NCBI GenBank assembly: GCA_020049015.1
Contig: JAIFLP010000167.1
Span: 1-33,230, forward strand
Source: Bacteroidota bacterium
GTDB taxonomy: Bacteria; Bacteroidota; Bacteroidia; Bacteroidales; DTGW01
Direction: 5' to 3'
DNA length: 33,230 bases
A program made the position numbers and the translations under genes. The notes below the pieces were generated by a model, which was given only the letters and a program-made list of their open reading frames with translations, was not told the DNA's origin and made no database searches. Numbering within the stretch: the stretch's first letter is position 1; every line of letters begins with the position of its first letter. Shown piece after piece: positions 14,007 through 23,600 of this stretch.

Positions 14007-14093
14007 AAATTTGAATAGATAATGTTCAAATTCCTAAATAAACTTTAAATTTACCCAACATATAATTAAAAGATAATTTAATTCAAATTTACT

Positions 14094-15089
14094 ATGGGAC
14101 TTATTATTGGATTAACTATGATTTTTTTCGGAGGGCTAACTTCCGCAGCTTGGTACTTACCGCTTAATCACGTTAAAAAATGGTCGTGGGAGTCAGGATG
14201 GTTCATGCAAGGCTTTATGGCATTTCTTATTTTTCCTTGGGTTTTGGCTTTTATTACCGTACCGGGCTTAATGGATGTTTATTCTTCTGCTGATGGCTGG
14301 TCTATAGGTTTGCCTATATTATTCGGAATCGGCTGGGGTGTTGGGGGATTGACCTGGGGATTATCTATTAGGTATCTAGGTATTGGATTGGGCAACGCAC
14401 TTCCTTTAGGAATTACTTTATCACTCGCTACTTTAATACCTATTATTTTTAAAGGTGAATGGGAATTTTTCTCCAGTGTGAAATTTATTAGCGTTATAAT
14501 AGCACTTATAGGTGTTGCTGTATGCGGATTAGCAGGAGTTTTAAAAGATAAGGATACTAAGAAAGAGGCTGTTAAAGGCGAATACAATCTTAAAAAAGGT
14601 TTGCTATTTGCATTAATTGGCGGTGTTATGAGTGCTTTTTTTGCTTTTGGCGAAGAAGCTGGAAACCAATTATACGTGTTGGCAAAGGATTTGAACCCAG
14701 GAAGTGTTTGGAATAAAAATGCTGTGTTCGCAGTAATCCTGATAGGCGGATTTACTTCAAACGCAGTATATTGTTTGTATTTACAAATGAAAAATAAGAC
14801 ATATAAGAATTATTCAGATCTTAGTACGCCGCTTACGAAAAACTTTTTACTCAGTTTTTTAGCCGGTACAATTTGGTTCTCTCAATTTGTTTTCAAAGGA
14901 GTTGCAACATCGGTAGATGAATCGTTACAAGCTGTTTCGTGGAGCTTGTTGTTTAGTTTAACCATCATATTGAGTAATATTATTGGTCTGGCTACAGGTG
15001 AATGGAAAGGCACTTCAATTGTTACTAAATTGGTTCTAATTGGTGGCTTGTTGCTTTTACTTTTTTCAGTAATAATAGTTGGTGTATAA
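14094..15089 (+). CDS. RhaT-family sugar/H+ symporter
   Basis: A 331-residue protein with about ten hydrophobic segments, related to the L-rhamnose-proton symporter RhaT of the drug/metabolite transporter superfamily. The start (LTSAAWYLPLNHVKKWSWESGW) aligns well with the RhaT pattern of a small-residue helix followed by K-KKWSWE. A soluble loop (KDKDTKKEAVKGEYNLKKG) lies in the middle. No rhamnose catabolic gene is nearby, so the substrate is uncertain. The start is ATG 14094, 87 bases after corA. The stop codon (15087-15089) touches the stop of the convergent rRNA methyltransferase gene with no spacer. Confidence 0.8.
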   Translation: MGLIIGLTMIFFGGLTSAAWYLPLNHVKKWSWESGWFMQGFMAFLIFPWVLAFITVPGLMDVYSSADGWSIGLPILFGIGWGVGGLTWGLSIRYLGIGLGNALPLGITLSLATLIPIIFKGEWEFFSSVKFISVIIALIGVAVCGLAGVLKDKDTKKEAVKGEYNLKKGLLFALIGGVMSAFFAFGEEAGNQLYVLAKDLNPGSVWNKNAVFAVILIGGFTSNAVYCLYLQMKNKTYKNYSDLSTPLTKNFLLSFLAGTIWFSQFVFKGVATSVDESLQAVSWSLLFSLTIILSNIIGLATGEWKGTSIVTKLVLIGGLLLLLFSVIIVGV

Positions 15090-15833
15090 TTAATCTAATC
15101 GTCGTTGCCTTACTGATTCAAATAATAGTACGGCAGCGGCGTTTGATACATTCAACGATTCAATTTTTCCATTTACAGGTATCTTTGCTAAAGAATCAGC
15201 AAGTTTCAATATTTGTTCCGAAATCCCATCTTCTTCAGATCCCATTACAATAGCAAGAGGTCCTTTCAATGAAATATCCCAATAGTTTTCACTGGCTTTT
15301 TCTGTAGCCGCTACTATTGTTATTCCACTTTCTTTTAAGAATCGGATGCATTGATTTATATTTTTTACGCGGCAAACAGGAATTATATTGAGGGCACCCG
15401 CAGATGTTTTCATTGCGTCTGCATTTATTCTGGCTGATCCATTTTCGGAAATAATAATGGCATTTACTCCCGCACACTCTGCAGAACGAGCAATAGAACC
15501 AAAATTTCGAACATCGGTTAATCTGTCTAATACCATTATAAAAGGATCTGTACCTGCTTCGTATAACATAGGAATTAATTTTTCTATTTCCTGATATTCC
15601 AGCATTGACATATAAGAAACTACGCCTTGATGGTTTTTTGTTGTTATGCGATTTAATTTTTCCATCGGAACATATTGAAATGGAATAGCTTGTTGATGAA
15701 TTAATTCTGATAATTCCCTGAATAGCTCGCCACCCAATCCTTTTTTTATCAAAATCTTATCAATTTCTTTTCCTGCTTTGATGGCCTCTATTAAAGGTCT
15801 GATACCAAATATTAGCTGTTCCTTATTTTCCAT
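15090..15833 (-). CDS. rlmB: 23S rRNA 2'-O-methyltransferase, RlmB/TrmH (SpoU) family
   Basis: A 247-residue SPOUT methyltransferase that methylates a ribose 2'-OH; the best match by layout is RlmB, acting on G2251 of 23S rRNA in the ribosome's peptidyl-transferase region. An N-terminal substrate-binding domain (LIFGIRPLIEAIKAGKEIDKI) precedes the knotted catalytic domain with its three motifs: LDRLTDVRNFGSIARSAE (catalytic Arg/Asn), IVMGSEEDGIS, and IPVNGKIESLNVSNAAAVLLFE. Length is typical. It is last in the minus-strand set after the GWxTD protein (one base between). Which nucleotide is modified cannot be proved from this sequence, since related TrmH enzymes act on tRNA. Confidence 0.9.
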   Translation of the reverse strand: MENKEQLIFGIRPLIEAIKAGKEIDKILIKKGLGGELFRELSELIHQQAIPFQYVPMEKLNRITTKNHQGVVSYMSMLEYQEIEKLIPMLYEAGTDPFIMVLDRLTDVRNFGSIARSAECAGVNAIIISENGSARINADAMKTSAGALNIIPVCRVKNINQCIRFLKESGITIVAATEKASENYWDISLKGPLAIVMGSEEDGISEQILKLADSLAKIPVNGKIESLNVSNAAAVLLFESVRQRRLD

Positions 15834-15834
15834 A

Positions 15835-17097
15835 TTATTTATTTGTATGTATGATTATGCCTTTAGCCCAATTTTTTTTTGCTGTTTCAAGAAGTGGTAA
15901 ATCACTGCTTTTGCGCAGTAAAACATATACTTCGTTGCTTAATTGGGTATCTATTCTTTTAAAAATGAAATACTGATCTTTTCCGGAGTACTTATACATC
16001 CACTTTTCTTCATTATTAGCTTTCATTACCGATACAGGGGGACCTAATAGAATAAATACCATACCCCTATCGGTTTTCCATCCTTCCTGCCAATCAGAAA
16101 AATAGTAATTAGCCAGTTCAACTCTGTTGTAATATATCTTGATAAGTTCTTTTGCCTTGTCTTCTGCATTATTGTATATTGATAACCAGAATCTATCAAA
16201 AGATTTTTTTGGGTTTTCATTTTCTTTCATGTCTCTATATGCAGTTGAATCCATTATATAGATTAGGGCCTCTGACATTTCATCTATACCTGACATGCGG
16301 GGAAATGAGCTTCCCACAACATTAATTGTTTTCCCTTTTTGTAAATCAGGTTTCACAGAGAATAGATATGTTCCTTTTTTCTCTAATGAAAGTATTGATG
16401 AATCATTATATGGCAGTTTATAATCTTTATATATAACTGGATGTATCAATGTTTTGGCTTGTGAATCTATTTGATTGTATCCAGGTTGATGTGGTTCAAA
16501 ATACGCTACATATAAACTGTCGGGCTGTTTTTTTGCATATAGGAGCAAAAAATTCTCATTAACTTGTATATAAGGTTTTGCCAAATTGTTCATTGTAGAT
16601 GGATTGATGAGCAAGTAATTAGATGATGAATAAATACCTTGCTTGTCTATTTGCATAAAATGATGGTTTCGTTTTGAGTTTCCGGCATCGGCATAAATAA
16701 CATGTAGAATATAAGTATTGTTATATATACATTTAATTGGAATGCGAAATATTACTTCATCTTTTATTTTTGATTTGTCAACCTGAAACAAATAGCTGCC
16801 GCTGTCACTGCTCGAGCCTAGAATATTCTTTTCATTTATTAAACGATAGCTAACCCATATTTTGCCAATTTTTGTTCCTTGTTTATCAGCAGTAAAAACT
16901 ATGTTTGATGTATTGCAGTATATATTTATATTACTTATGCTATCGTTGGAGTGATACATTGTAAATATAGGACGAAGCGTATTTTCAAGAGGTTGATAAA
17001 GCTTAAAGTGCGAATTGTCATTTGTTTTTACAGCTTTTTTATTGCAGGAATAAGCTGTAAATATCAGAATAAATATGAATAAAGGTACTATTTTCAT
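15835..17097 (-). CDS. GWxTD-domain lipoprotein
   Basis: A 420-residue exported protein of unknown function. The N-terminal signal sequence ends in a lipobox-like TAYSC with Cys18. The C-terminal third contains the GWxTD domain: FSDWQEGWKTDRGMVFILLGPP, preceded by a helical stretch and followed by a beta-rich end (YIFKR-like). The middle contains several beta-type repeats. The domain is found widely in Bacteroidetes; no biochemical role is established that I know of. The start codon overlaps the end of the ABC-F gene by 4 bases (17094-17097), so the two are translationally coupled. Confidence 0.88.
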   Translation of the reverse strand: MKIVPLFIFILIFTAYSCNKKAVKTNDNSHFKLYQPLENTLRPIFTMYHSNDSISNINIYCNTSNIVFTADKQGTKIGKIWVSYRLINEKNILGSSSDSGSYLFQVDKSKIKDEVIFRIPIKCIYNNTYILHVIYADAGNSKRNHHFMQIDKQGIYSSSNYLLINPSTMNNLAKPYIQVNENFLLLYAKKQPDSLYVAYFEPHQPGYNQIDSQAKTLIHPVIYKDYKLPYNDSSILSLEKKGTYLFSVKPDLQKGKTINVVGSSFPRMSGIDEMSEALIYIMDSTAYRDMKENENPKKSFDRFWLSIYNNAEDKAKELIKIYYNRVELANYYFSDWQEGWKTDRGMVFILLGPPVSVMKANNEEKWMYKYSGKDQYFIFKRIDTQLSNEVYVLLRKSSDLPLLETAKKNWAKGIIIHTNK

Positions 17098-19073
17098 TTG
17101 TTCTTGTTAATTAAATCATCTACTTCCATTTGATATAATTCCCAATGCGACATTTCTACATGCAACTGCTTTTCAAAATTGGAGTAGGTGTCAAAAATAC
17201 TATCTTTTCCTTCATATTTTTCCAGCAATTCAGGTTCGGCCATAATTTTTGATAAATGGGCTATTTTTTCTTCCAGCTGTTGTATTTTTTCTTCACTTTC
17301 CTTTACTTTATTTTGAGCTTTTCTAATAATTTTATCCCATTCTTTCTTATCGGCGTAGTTGTTTTTTTTGTCAACAATTTTAGTTTCGGCAATCACCACT
17401 TTGGCTTTTGTCTCTTGAATTGGGATAACTTTTTTATCCTCAATTATATTCAATTCGTTTAGATGACTTAGTTTCTTTTTTTCTAAAAATTCGTAAATAC
17501 CTCCTAAGAATTCTTTTGTTTTACCTTCTTTAAATTCATAAATTTTATTTACCAAACCATCGAGAAATTCACGGTCGTGACTAACTATTATTAACGTGCC
17601 TTCATAATTAATTAAAGATTGCTTTAGAATTTCTTTTGAACGCATATCAAGATGATTGGTTGGTTCATCAAGTACTAATAAATTATAAGGTTCTAATAAT
17701 AATTTAGCAATTGCCAATCTTGACCGCTCTCCTCCTGAAAGCACCTTCACTTTTTTTAGAACATCATCGCCCCTGAATAAAAAAGCTCCTAAAATGTCGC
17801 GTATTTTATTCCTTATTTCTCCTACAGCAACTCTATCAATGGTGTCAAATACAGTGCAATTCTCGTCCATTAATTCATCTTGATTTTGGGCAAAGTATCC
17901 AAGCTTAACATTATGACCGGGAGTTACTGTGCCTGTAGAATCAATTTCTTTAACAATTATTTTTGATAGGGTAGACTTTCCTTCGCCATTTTTTCCTACA
18001 AATGCTATTCTGTCGCCCGATTCAACTTTTAAGTCAATTCCATTCAGTACTATTTTTTCACCATATTTTTTTCCAACATTAAGTATGTCAAGTACGATTC
18101 TTCCTGATTTTACTGGAGTGGGAAATCTCATGTGAATTGAGCTGGTATCTTCTTCTTCTATTTCTATACGGTCAATTTTATCTAGTTGTTTTATTCTCGA
18201 TTGCACCTGTACCGCTTTAGATGCTTTATATCTAAATCTGTCAATAAAATCTTCAGTATCCTGAATCATTTTTTGTTGATTTCGAAAGGAAGATTCTTGC
18301 ACCTCTCTTCTTTCTTTACGAAGCACAACGTACTTGCTGTAGTTTGCTTTATAATCATAAATTTTACCCAAACTAATTTCAACCGTTCTATTGGTAACAT
18401 TATCTAAAAATGCTTTGTCGTGCGACACTAGAACAACGGCACCTTCATAATTTTTTAGGTAGTCTTCCAGCCATTGAATTGATTCAATATCTAGGTGATT
18501 AGTTGGTTCGTCTAATAAAAATACATCAGGTTTTTTTAACAATAGTTTAGCCAATTCAACCCGCATTCTCCATCCACCGCTAAATTCCTTTACATATCTA
18601 TTGAAGTCATGGCTTGTAAAACCCAAGCCTAATAATGTTTTTTCTACATTACCATGGATACTATGACCACCCATCAATTCAAATTGTTCAATGCAATCGT
18701 GGTGTTCTTCTATTAATTTTAAATAGGCTGATGATTCATAGTCAGTTCTTTCAGAAAGTGAAAATGACAGTTTTTCTATTTTTCGTTCCAAATCAAGAAT
18801 TTCAGAAAAGGCAACATAGGCTTCTTCAATGATGGTTTTGCTTGAGGTAATGGCTATTTGTTGAGGAAGGTACCCTACGGTAATATCAGGTGATTTGGAA
18901 ATGGTTCCTGAAGTGGGTTCTTGCAAACCTGAAATTATTTTTAACAAAGTAGACTTGCCCGCTCCATTTTTTCCAGTAAGCCCTATCCGGTCACGGGCAT
19001 TAACCATAAAGGAAACATCGTTAAATAAATTAAAACCACCAAATGAAACAGTTAATTGTCCTATAGAAATCAT
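17094..19073 (-). CDS. ABC-F family ATPase (Uup/YfmR type)
   Basis: A soluble protein of 659 residues with two ABC ATPase domains and no membrane segments, as in ABC-F factors that act on the ribosome. Domain 1: Walker A GKNGAGKST, signature FSGGWRMR, Walker B VFLLDEPTNHLD. The linker (about 240-310) is charged and helical. Domain 2: Walker A GKNGEGKST, signature LSGGERSR, Walker B LLVLDEPTNHLD. The C-terminus (about 560-659) is a predicted coiled coil (KVKESEEKIQQLEEKIAHL). I start it at ATG 19073; a GTG at 19079 would add two residues. First gene of the set with the GWxTD and rRNA methyltransferase genes. It could be housekeeping or antibiotic-protective; the sequence alone cannot tell. Confidence 0.92.
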   Translation of the reverse strand: MISIGQLTVSFGGFNLFNDVSFMVNARDRIGLTGKNGAGKSTLLKIISGLQEPTSGTISKSPDITVGYLPQQIAITSSKTIIEEAYVAFSEILDLERKIEKLSFSLSERTDYESSAYLKLIEEHHDCIEQFELMGGHSIHGNVEKTLLGLGFTSHDFNRYVKEFSGGWRMRVELAKLLLKKPDVFLLDEPTNHLDIESIQWLEDYLKNYEGAVVLVSHDKAFLDNVTNRTVEISLGKIYDYKANYSKYVVLRKERREVQESSFRNQQKMIQDTEDFIDRFRYKASKAVQVQSRIKQLDKIDRIEIEEEDTSSIHMRFPTPVKSGRIVLDILNVGKKYGEKIVLNGIDLKVESGDRIAFVGKNGEGKSTLSKIIVKEIDSTGTVTPGHNVKLGYFAQNQDELMDENCTVFDTIDRVAVGEIRNKIRDILGAFLFRGDDVLKKVKVLSGGERSRLAIAKLLLEPYNLLVLDEPTNHLDMRSKEILKQSLINYEGTLIIVSHDREFLDGLVNKIYEFKEGKTKEFLGGIYEFLEKKKLSHLNELNIIEDKKVIPIQETKAKVVIAETKIVDKKNNYADKKEWDKIIRKAQNKVKESEEKIQQLEEKIAHLSKIMAEPELLEKYEGKDSIFDTYSNFEKQLHVEMSHWELYQMEVDDLINKNK

Positions 19074-19092
19074 GTACACTTATTTTGAGCCG

Positions 19093-19100
19093 CAAATATA
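19093..19100 (-). promoter_or_regulatory. Possible -7 element for the ABC-F gene
   Basis: The minus strand reads TATATTTG, matching TAnnTTTG, 19 bases before the ATG at 19073. No good TTTG is present 19-21 bases further upstream. Confidence 0.4.
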
Positions 19101-19127
19101 CAAATACTTGTTTTAACATGTCTTATA

Positions 19128-19161
19128 TTTGTAGCTAGTGTTTAAATTTTTATTACATTTG
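19128..19161 (+). promoter_or_regulatory. Possible promoter for rlmD
   Basis: TTTG at 19128-19131 (itself the end of TATATTTG, 19124-19131) is followed after 22 bases by TACATTTG (19154-19161). If the second is the -7 element, transcription starts only a few bases before the TTG start at 19173, giving an almost leaderless message. If TATATTTG is the -7 element, the leader is about 35 bases. Confidence 0.4.
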
Positions 19162-19172
19162 TCAGCAAAAAC

Positions 19173-20579
19173 TTGAGCAGAAAGAATAAAGATTTACCGG
19201 TTATTGAGAATCTTGAAGTATTGGATTTGGCATTAGAGGGCAATGCTATTGCCCGTTTTGAGAATCAAATAGTTTTTATCCCAATGGCAATACCTGGGGA
19301 TATAGTTACCGTTAAAGTAATTAGGAAAAAGAAAAACTATTTAGAAGCTAAAATCATTGAAGTTACTACTAAATCGCCTTTGCGTCAAGATCCTTGGTGT
19401 AAGCATTTCGGCATTTGTGGTGGTTGCAAATGGCAACACCTGCCCTATGAGGAGCAGCTTAAATGGAAGCAAAAGCATGTTTTAGATAATATGGAAAGAA
19501 TTGGAAAGGTAAGCCCTTCTGACGTTTTTCCTATTATGGCTTCACCCGAGATTCAATACTATAGGAATAAACTGGAATTTACATTTTCTCATAAGCGATG
19601 GTTAGAATTGATTGATTTGAAATCGGGGGTAGAAGCTTTTCCTGGCGCAGGCTTTCATATTCCTGGAATGTTTGACAAAGTTCTGGATATAGATGAATGT
19701 TATCATCAGCCCGAGCCATCTAATAAAATCAGAAACCATCTGAAACATATTGCAAAACAAAACAATATTCCCTTTTATAATATCCGTGAAAAGAGTGGAT
19801 TTCTGCGAACGTTAATCATACGTAATTCCAATCTTAATCACTGGATGGTAATTCTTGTTATTGCTTTTGAAGATGAAAATTGGCGAAAGCTTTTATTGAA
19901 TTCTCTTGTAGAAGCTTTTCCTGAAATAAGTTCATTGTATTATGTTATCAATTCAAAAGGAAACGATACCATTCATGATTTGGATATGTTCCTTTACAAA
20001 GGTGACGAAGTAATTTATGAGCAAATGGGCGACATTAAATTTAAAATAGGACCCAAATCATTTTTTCAAACCAATAGCAAACAAGCTCATCGCTTATATC
20101 AAAGGGTTTTAGAAATGGCTTCATTAAAGAAAAATGAAATTGTATACGATTTATATACAGGAACCGGCACTATAGCCCTATTTGTTGCATCTCAGGTAAA
20201 AAAAGTAATTGGGGTTGAATATGTTAAAGAAGCAATTGACGATGCTATTGCTAATGCAGATTATAATCAAATTGAAAATGTAGTATTTTTTGCTGGTGAT
20301 ATGAAGGACGTATTGAACGATGCTTTTATTGTAAAAAACGGACAACCTGATGTTATCATCTTAGATCCGCCTAGGGCTGGGGTTCATTCTGATGTTTTGG
20401 AAGTTATAAAACGAGCTGCGCCCAACAGAATTGTATATGTAAGTTGTAATTCTGCTACTCAGGCCAGAGATTTAGCTGTATTATGCGAATTATATCGTTT
20501 AGAAAGCATACAGGCTGTTGATATGTTCCCGCATACCCACCATATCGAGAATATAGCTTTACTGTGTAAAAATTCTTGA
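19173..20579 (+). CDS. rlmD: 23S rRNA (uracil-C5)-methyltransferase, RlmD/RumA family
   Basis: A 468-residue enzyme that methylates a uracil C5 in 23S rRNA (U1939 in the RlmD type). An N-terminal TRAM domain (about 5-65) is followed by iron-sulfur cysteines C76-x5-C82-x2-C85 (WCKHFGICGGC), with a probable fourth in DECYH. The SAM domain contains LYTGTGTIALF, VKEAIDDA, LDPPRAG and the catalytic VSCNSATQARDL. I accept the TTG start at 19173 because it gives the usual family beginning (SRKNK, then ENLEVLDLALEGNAIARF); the next in-frame ATG is about 110 bases on and would remove part of the TRAM domain. Confidence 0.93.
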   Translation: MSRKNKDLPVIENLEVLDLALEGNAIARFENQIVFIPMAIPGDIVTVKVIRKKKNYLEAKIIEVTTKSPLRQDPWCKHFGICGGCKWQHLPYEEQLKWKQKHVLDNMERIGKVSPSDVFPIMASPEIQYYRNKLEFTFSHKRWLELIDLKSGVEAFPGAGFHIPGMFDKVLDIDECYHQPEPSNKIRNHLKHIAKQNNIPFYNIREKSGFLRTLIIRNSNLNHWMVILVIAFEDENWRKLLLNSLVEAFPEISSLYYVINSKGNDTIHDLDMFLYKGDEVIYEQMGDIKFKIGPKSFFQTNSKQAHRLYQRVLEMASLKKNEIVYDLYTGTGTIALFVASQVKKVIGVEYVKEAIDDAIANADYNQIENVVFFAGDMKDVLNDAFIVKNGQPDVIILDPPRAGVHSDVLEVIKRAAPNRIVYVSCNSATQARDLAVLCELYRLESIQAVDMFPHTHHIENIALLCKNS

Positions 20580-20607
20580 AGTATTAGGGACTTATCTCGA
20601 AAAGTTG

Positions 20608-20615
20608 TATATTTG
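20608..20615 (+). promoter_or_regulatory. Possible -7 element for the large secreted protein gene
   Basis: TATATTTG matches TAnnTTTG and lies 84 bases before the ATG at 20700. No TTTG is found at the -33 distance, so this is a partial match. It starts 28 bases after the rlmD stop codon. Confidence 0.35.
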
Positions 20616-20699
20616 AATGAAGATATTTTAGAGTAAATAATTACCCAATTATTTAACCAAAATTACCAGAGAATTGTTAATGATTGAAATTTTAGAACT

Positions 20700-23600
20700 A
20701 TGAGAAAACTTTTTATATTTTGTATCTCTTTAATAACAGTTTCCTTATTTGGACAAAACGTATACTTAAATGAAGATTTTGAAGTATTAATTGATGGTAA
20801 ACCATTTGGCTGGACGCAAGAATATGTCAGTGGAACGGTTCAGTGGCGTTATCAAAACGGTGGTTTTTCTACTAGTTCCGATGTTACAACAAGAAATCCT
20901 TATCCTGCTAAAAGTGGTGGTCGCAATGCCTTGTTCCAGTTTCAGGGATTTAACAGGACTACAAAATTGATTAGTCCCCGACTTCCTCTTCGATATGCAA
21001 CCAAGCCGGTTTTAAAATTTTATCATGCTCAAGATGAATGGATCGCTCCCAATAATGATATGTTAATTGTATACTATAAAACTTCGGCAAAAGGAGCTTG
21101 GATTAAATTACAGGAATATAATACTAAAACCCCTGATTGGGTAATGCGAGAAATAGACCTTTCAAATACTACGCTTTCTGATAATTATTATATTGCATTT
21201 GAAGGAATTGCTAATTTTGGTTGGGGCGTTTGTATTGATAGTGTGGTAATAGCTGATACAGAAATTAAACAGAAAGAATTGAAAGGCATAAATGTTACAA
21301 TGGCTTCTACTAATCCTTTAGCGCAGGGTGCGGTAAATATGCCAGTTATTAAAATAGAGTTAAACGTTGCAGGAAATGATGGCAGTTTGAAATTGAATTC
21401 TCTTGATGTTAATTATACCGGAACTTTTGGAGCAGTTAAGGATAATGGAATGAAATTATTTCAAAAGAATGATACTCTATTTGGTGTTTCAAATCAATTG
21501 GGCGTAGGGCAAACGATTGTTAACAACAGTGTTTCGTTTAATAACCTGAATTTTGAAATCCCTTCAGGGAATTCTACACTATGGGTTACGGTTGATGTTC
21601 GTTCACAAGCACCCCAAGGTGGAATTATTGATGCGGAGATACCTGCTTCGGCCTTAAAAACAACAAATGGTAATTTTCCCGCTAGTAATGCTTCTCCTAG
21701 TGGGTATCGATCAATATTGAGTACCATTTTCTTCGATGATTTTGAATTAGAAAAAGGCTGGAGTATTACAGGCGAATTCCAAATTGATACTCCCAAAGTA
21801 TTTACTTTGCCCGATATGTTGGGTTATCCTAATCCTTCTCAATCTTATAGCGGGGGTAAAAATTTAGGTGTTGATCTCACAGGATTAGGCTCTCTACCTG
21901 GTTTTTACGAAAAAAATCTTGCTGATAAAGCTTATAAGGCTGTTTCACCCGCGTTTAGCTGCCGTTATTTTAAAAATACATCCTTGAATTTCCAAGAGTA
22001 TCTTAATATGGATGCTTCTGATAGTGCATATATTGAGTATTCTATCGATAATGGCGTAAGCTGGAAACAAATGTGGAAATATCCTGGTTTGAGTACCAGT
22101 ATATCTAATACATGGAAGCCGATTAGCTATGATACAAAGACTTTTTTAGATAGACAAAATTCAGTTCGTTTCCGTTTATCTTTTGGAAAAACAGATGATA
22201 CCTGGGAACTTTCTGGTTGGCATATTGATGATGTTTTCTTTACTGGAGATTATATCCCTCATGATATTGCTGTAACTGAGATTTTGGGGCCTTTTTCTGA
22301 TTGTAGTAAATCCAATTCAGAAAATGTTACAGTGCGCATTAAGAATACAGGTCCAAATAATGTTAATTCTCTTGTTCCTTTGGCGTATTCATTTGATAAA
22401 GGAAAGTTTTATTTTACCGATACAGTGAATATGAATCTTGCTCCTGACAGTTCAATGATTTATACATTTTCCCGCAAGATGGATTTAACTAAGCCAGGAT
22501 TTTATTATTTTGTAATTAAATCATCTTATGCGTTAGACTCTTATTTACCGAATGATACAATGTCATTTACCGTATTCAGTATTCCTTCTTATACATTGCC
22601 TCATTCCGATAATTTTGAAGGTAAATCTTTCTGGAAAACCGGAGGTACATCATCAAGTTGGAAATTAGATATACCGCAATCACAGTTTATAAATAATCCT
22701 CCTTCACCAGTTAAAGCTTGGAAAACATTTAGATCATTGGAAAATGAGGATTCTTATGTTGAAAGTCCCTGTTTCGATTTTACTGGTGTTGAAAAGCCGG
22801 TTATTGAATTCAACTATAATGTGCATACTGACAGTTTGGTTAATGGTGCCAGTCTTTTTTATTCAACCGATAATGGAGCTAATTATGTTCAGGTTCCAAA
22901 GCACTCTTACAGCTATTTGTGGAATTGGTATCATGGAAATGTACAAGGCTTAGGTTCCATACCGGGTTTTAGTGGTTATCAGGGAAAATGGATTACCGCC
23001 CGTCAGTTTCTGCCCGAATCACTTTCTGGTAAAAACGGAGTGAAGTTTAGATTTCGATTTTTTACTACCCGCGAAGATTATGGAGATGGTTTTGCTTTTG
23101 ACGATTTTAAAGTTATGGATGCCCCGCATGATTTAGGTGTTACTCAGATCGATCTTAATGATGCTTGCGTGAGTGGCATTGATAGTTTGGTCTCTTTTAC
23201 TATTAAAAACTTTGGAATTAGATCTCTATCCCCTTTAAAAGATACTATTGTTGCGGGGATTATTGTAAATGGAGCGCCTGCGGTGATCGATTCTTTTGTG
23301 TTAACTAATTATGTAGCACCTAATGCATCACTAAATCTCAAGTTTAAAAAACCTGTTTACATCAATTCCGAAGGTACTTATCAGGTAAAATTATTTACTA
23401 AAAATGAAGATAATTCACTGTTTTATAGCAGTCTATCTAATGATACTATGAGTGTTACTTTTTCTGTTTATGCAACTCCTTCTTCTGGATTACCTGATAC
23501 CATTGCAACACGCCGTCCTGATACTGTAATTCTTACTCCGACTTTTAATCCGAATTTTAATTATACTTGGCAAGACAATAGCAATAGCTCAGAGTTTTAT

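Noticed and set aside
14008-14032. AATTTGAA/TTCAAATT inverted repeat after corA as a terminator
   Set aside because: The stem is entirely AT-rich apart from one G-C pair and no T-tract follows; too weak to call.
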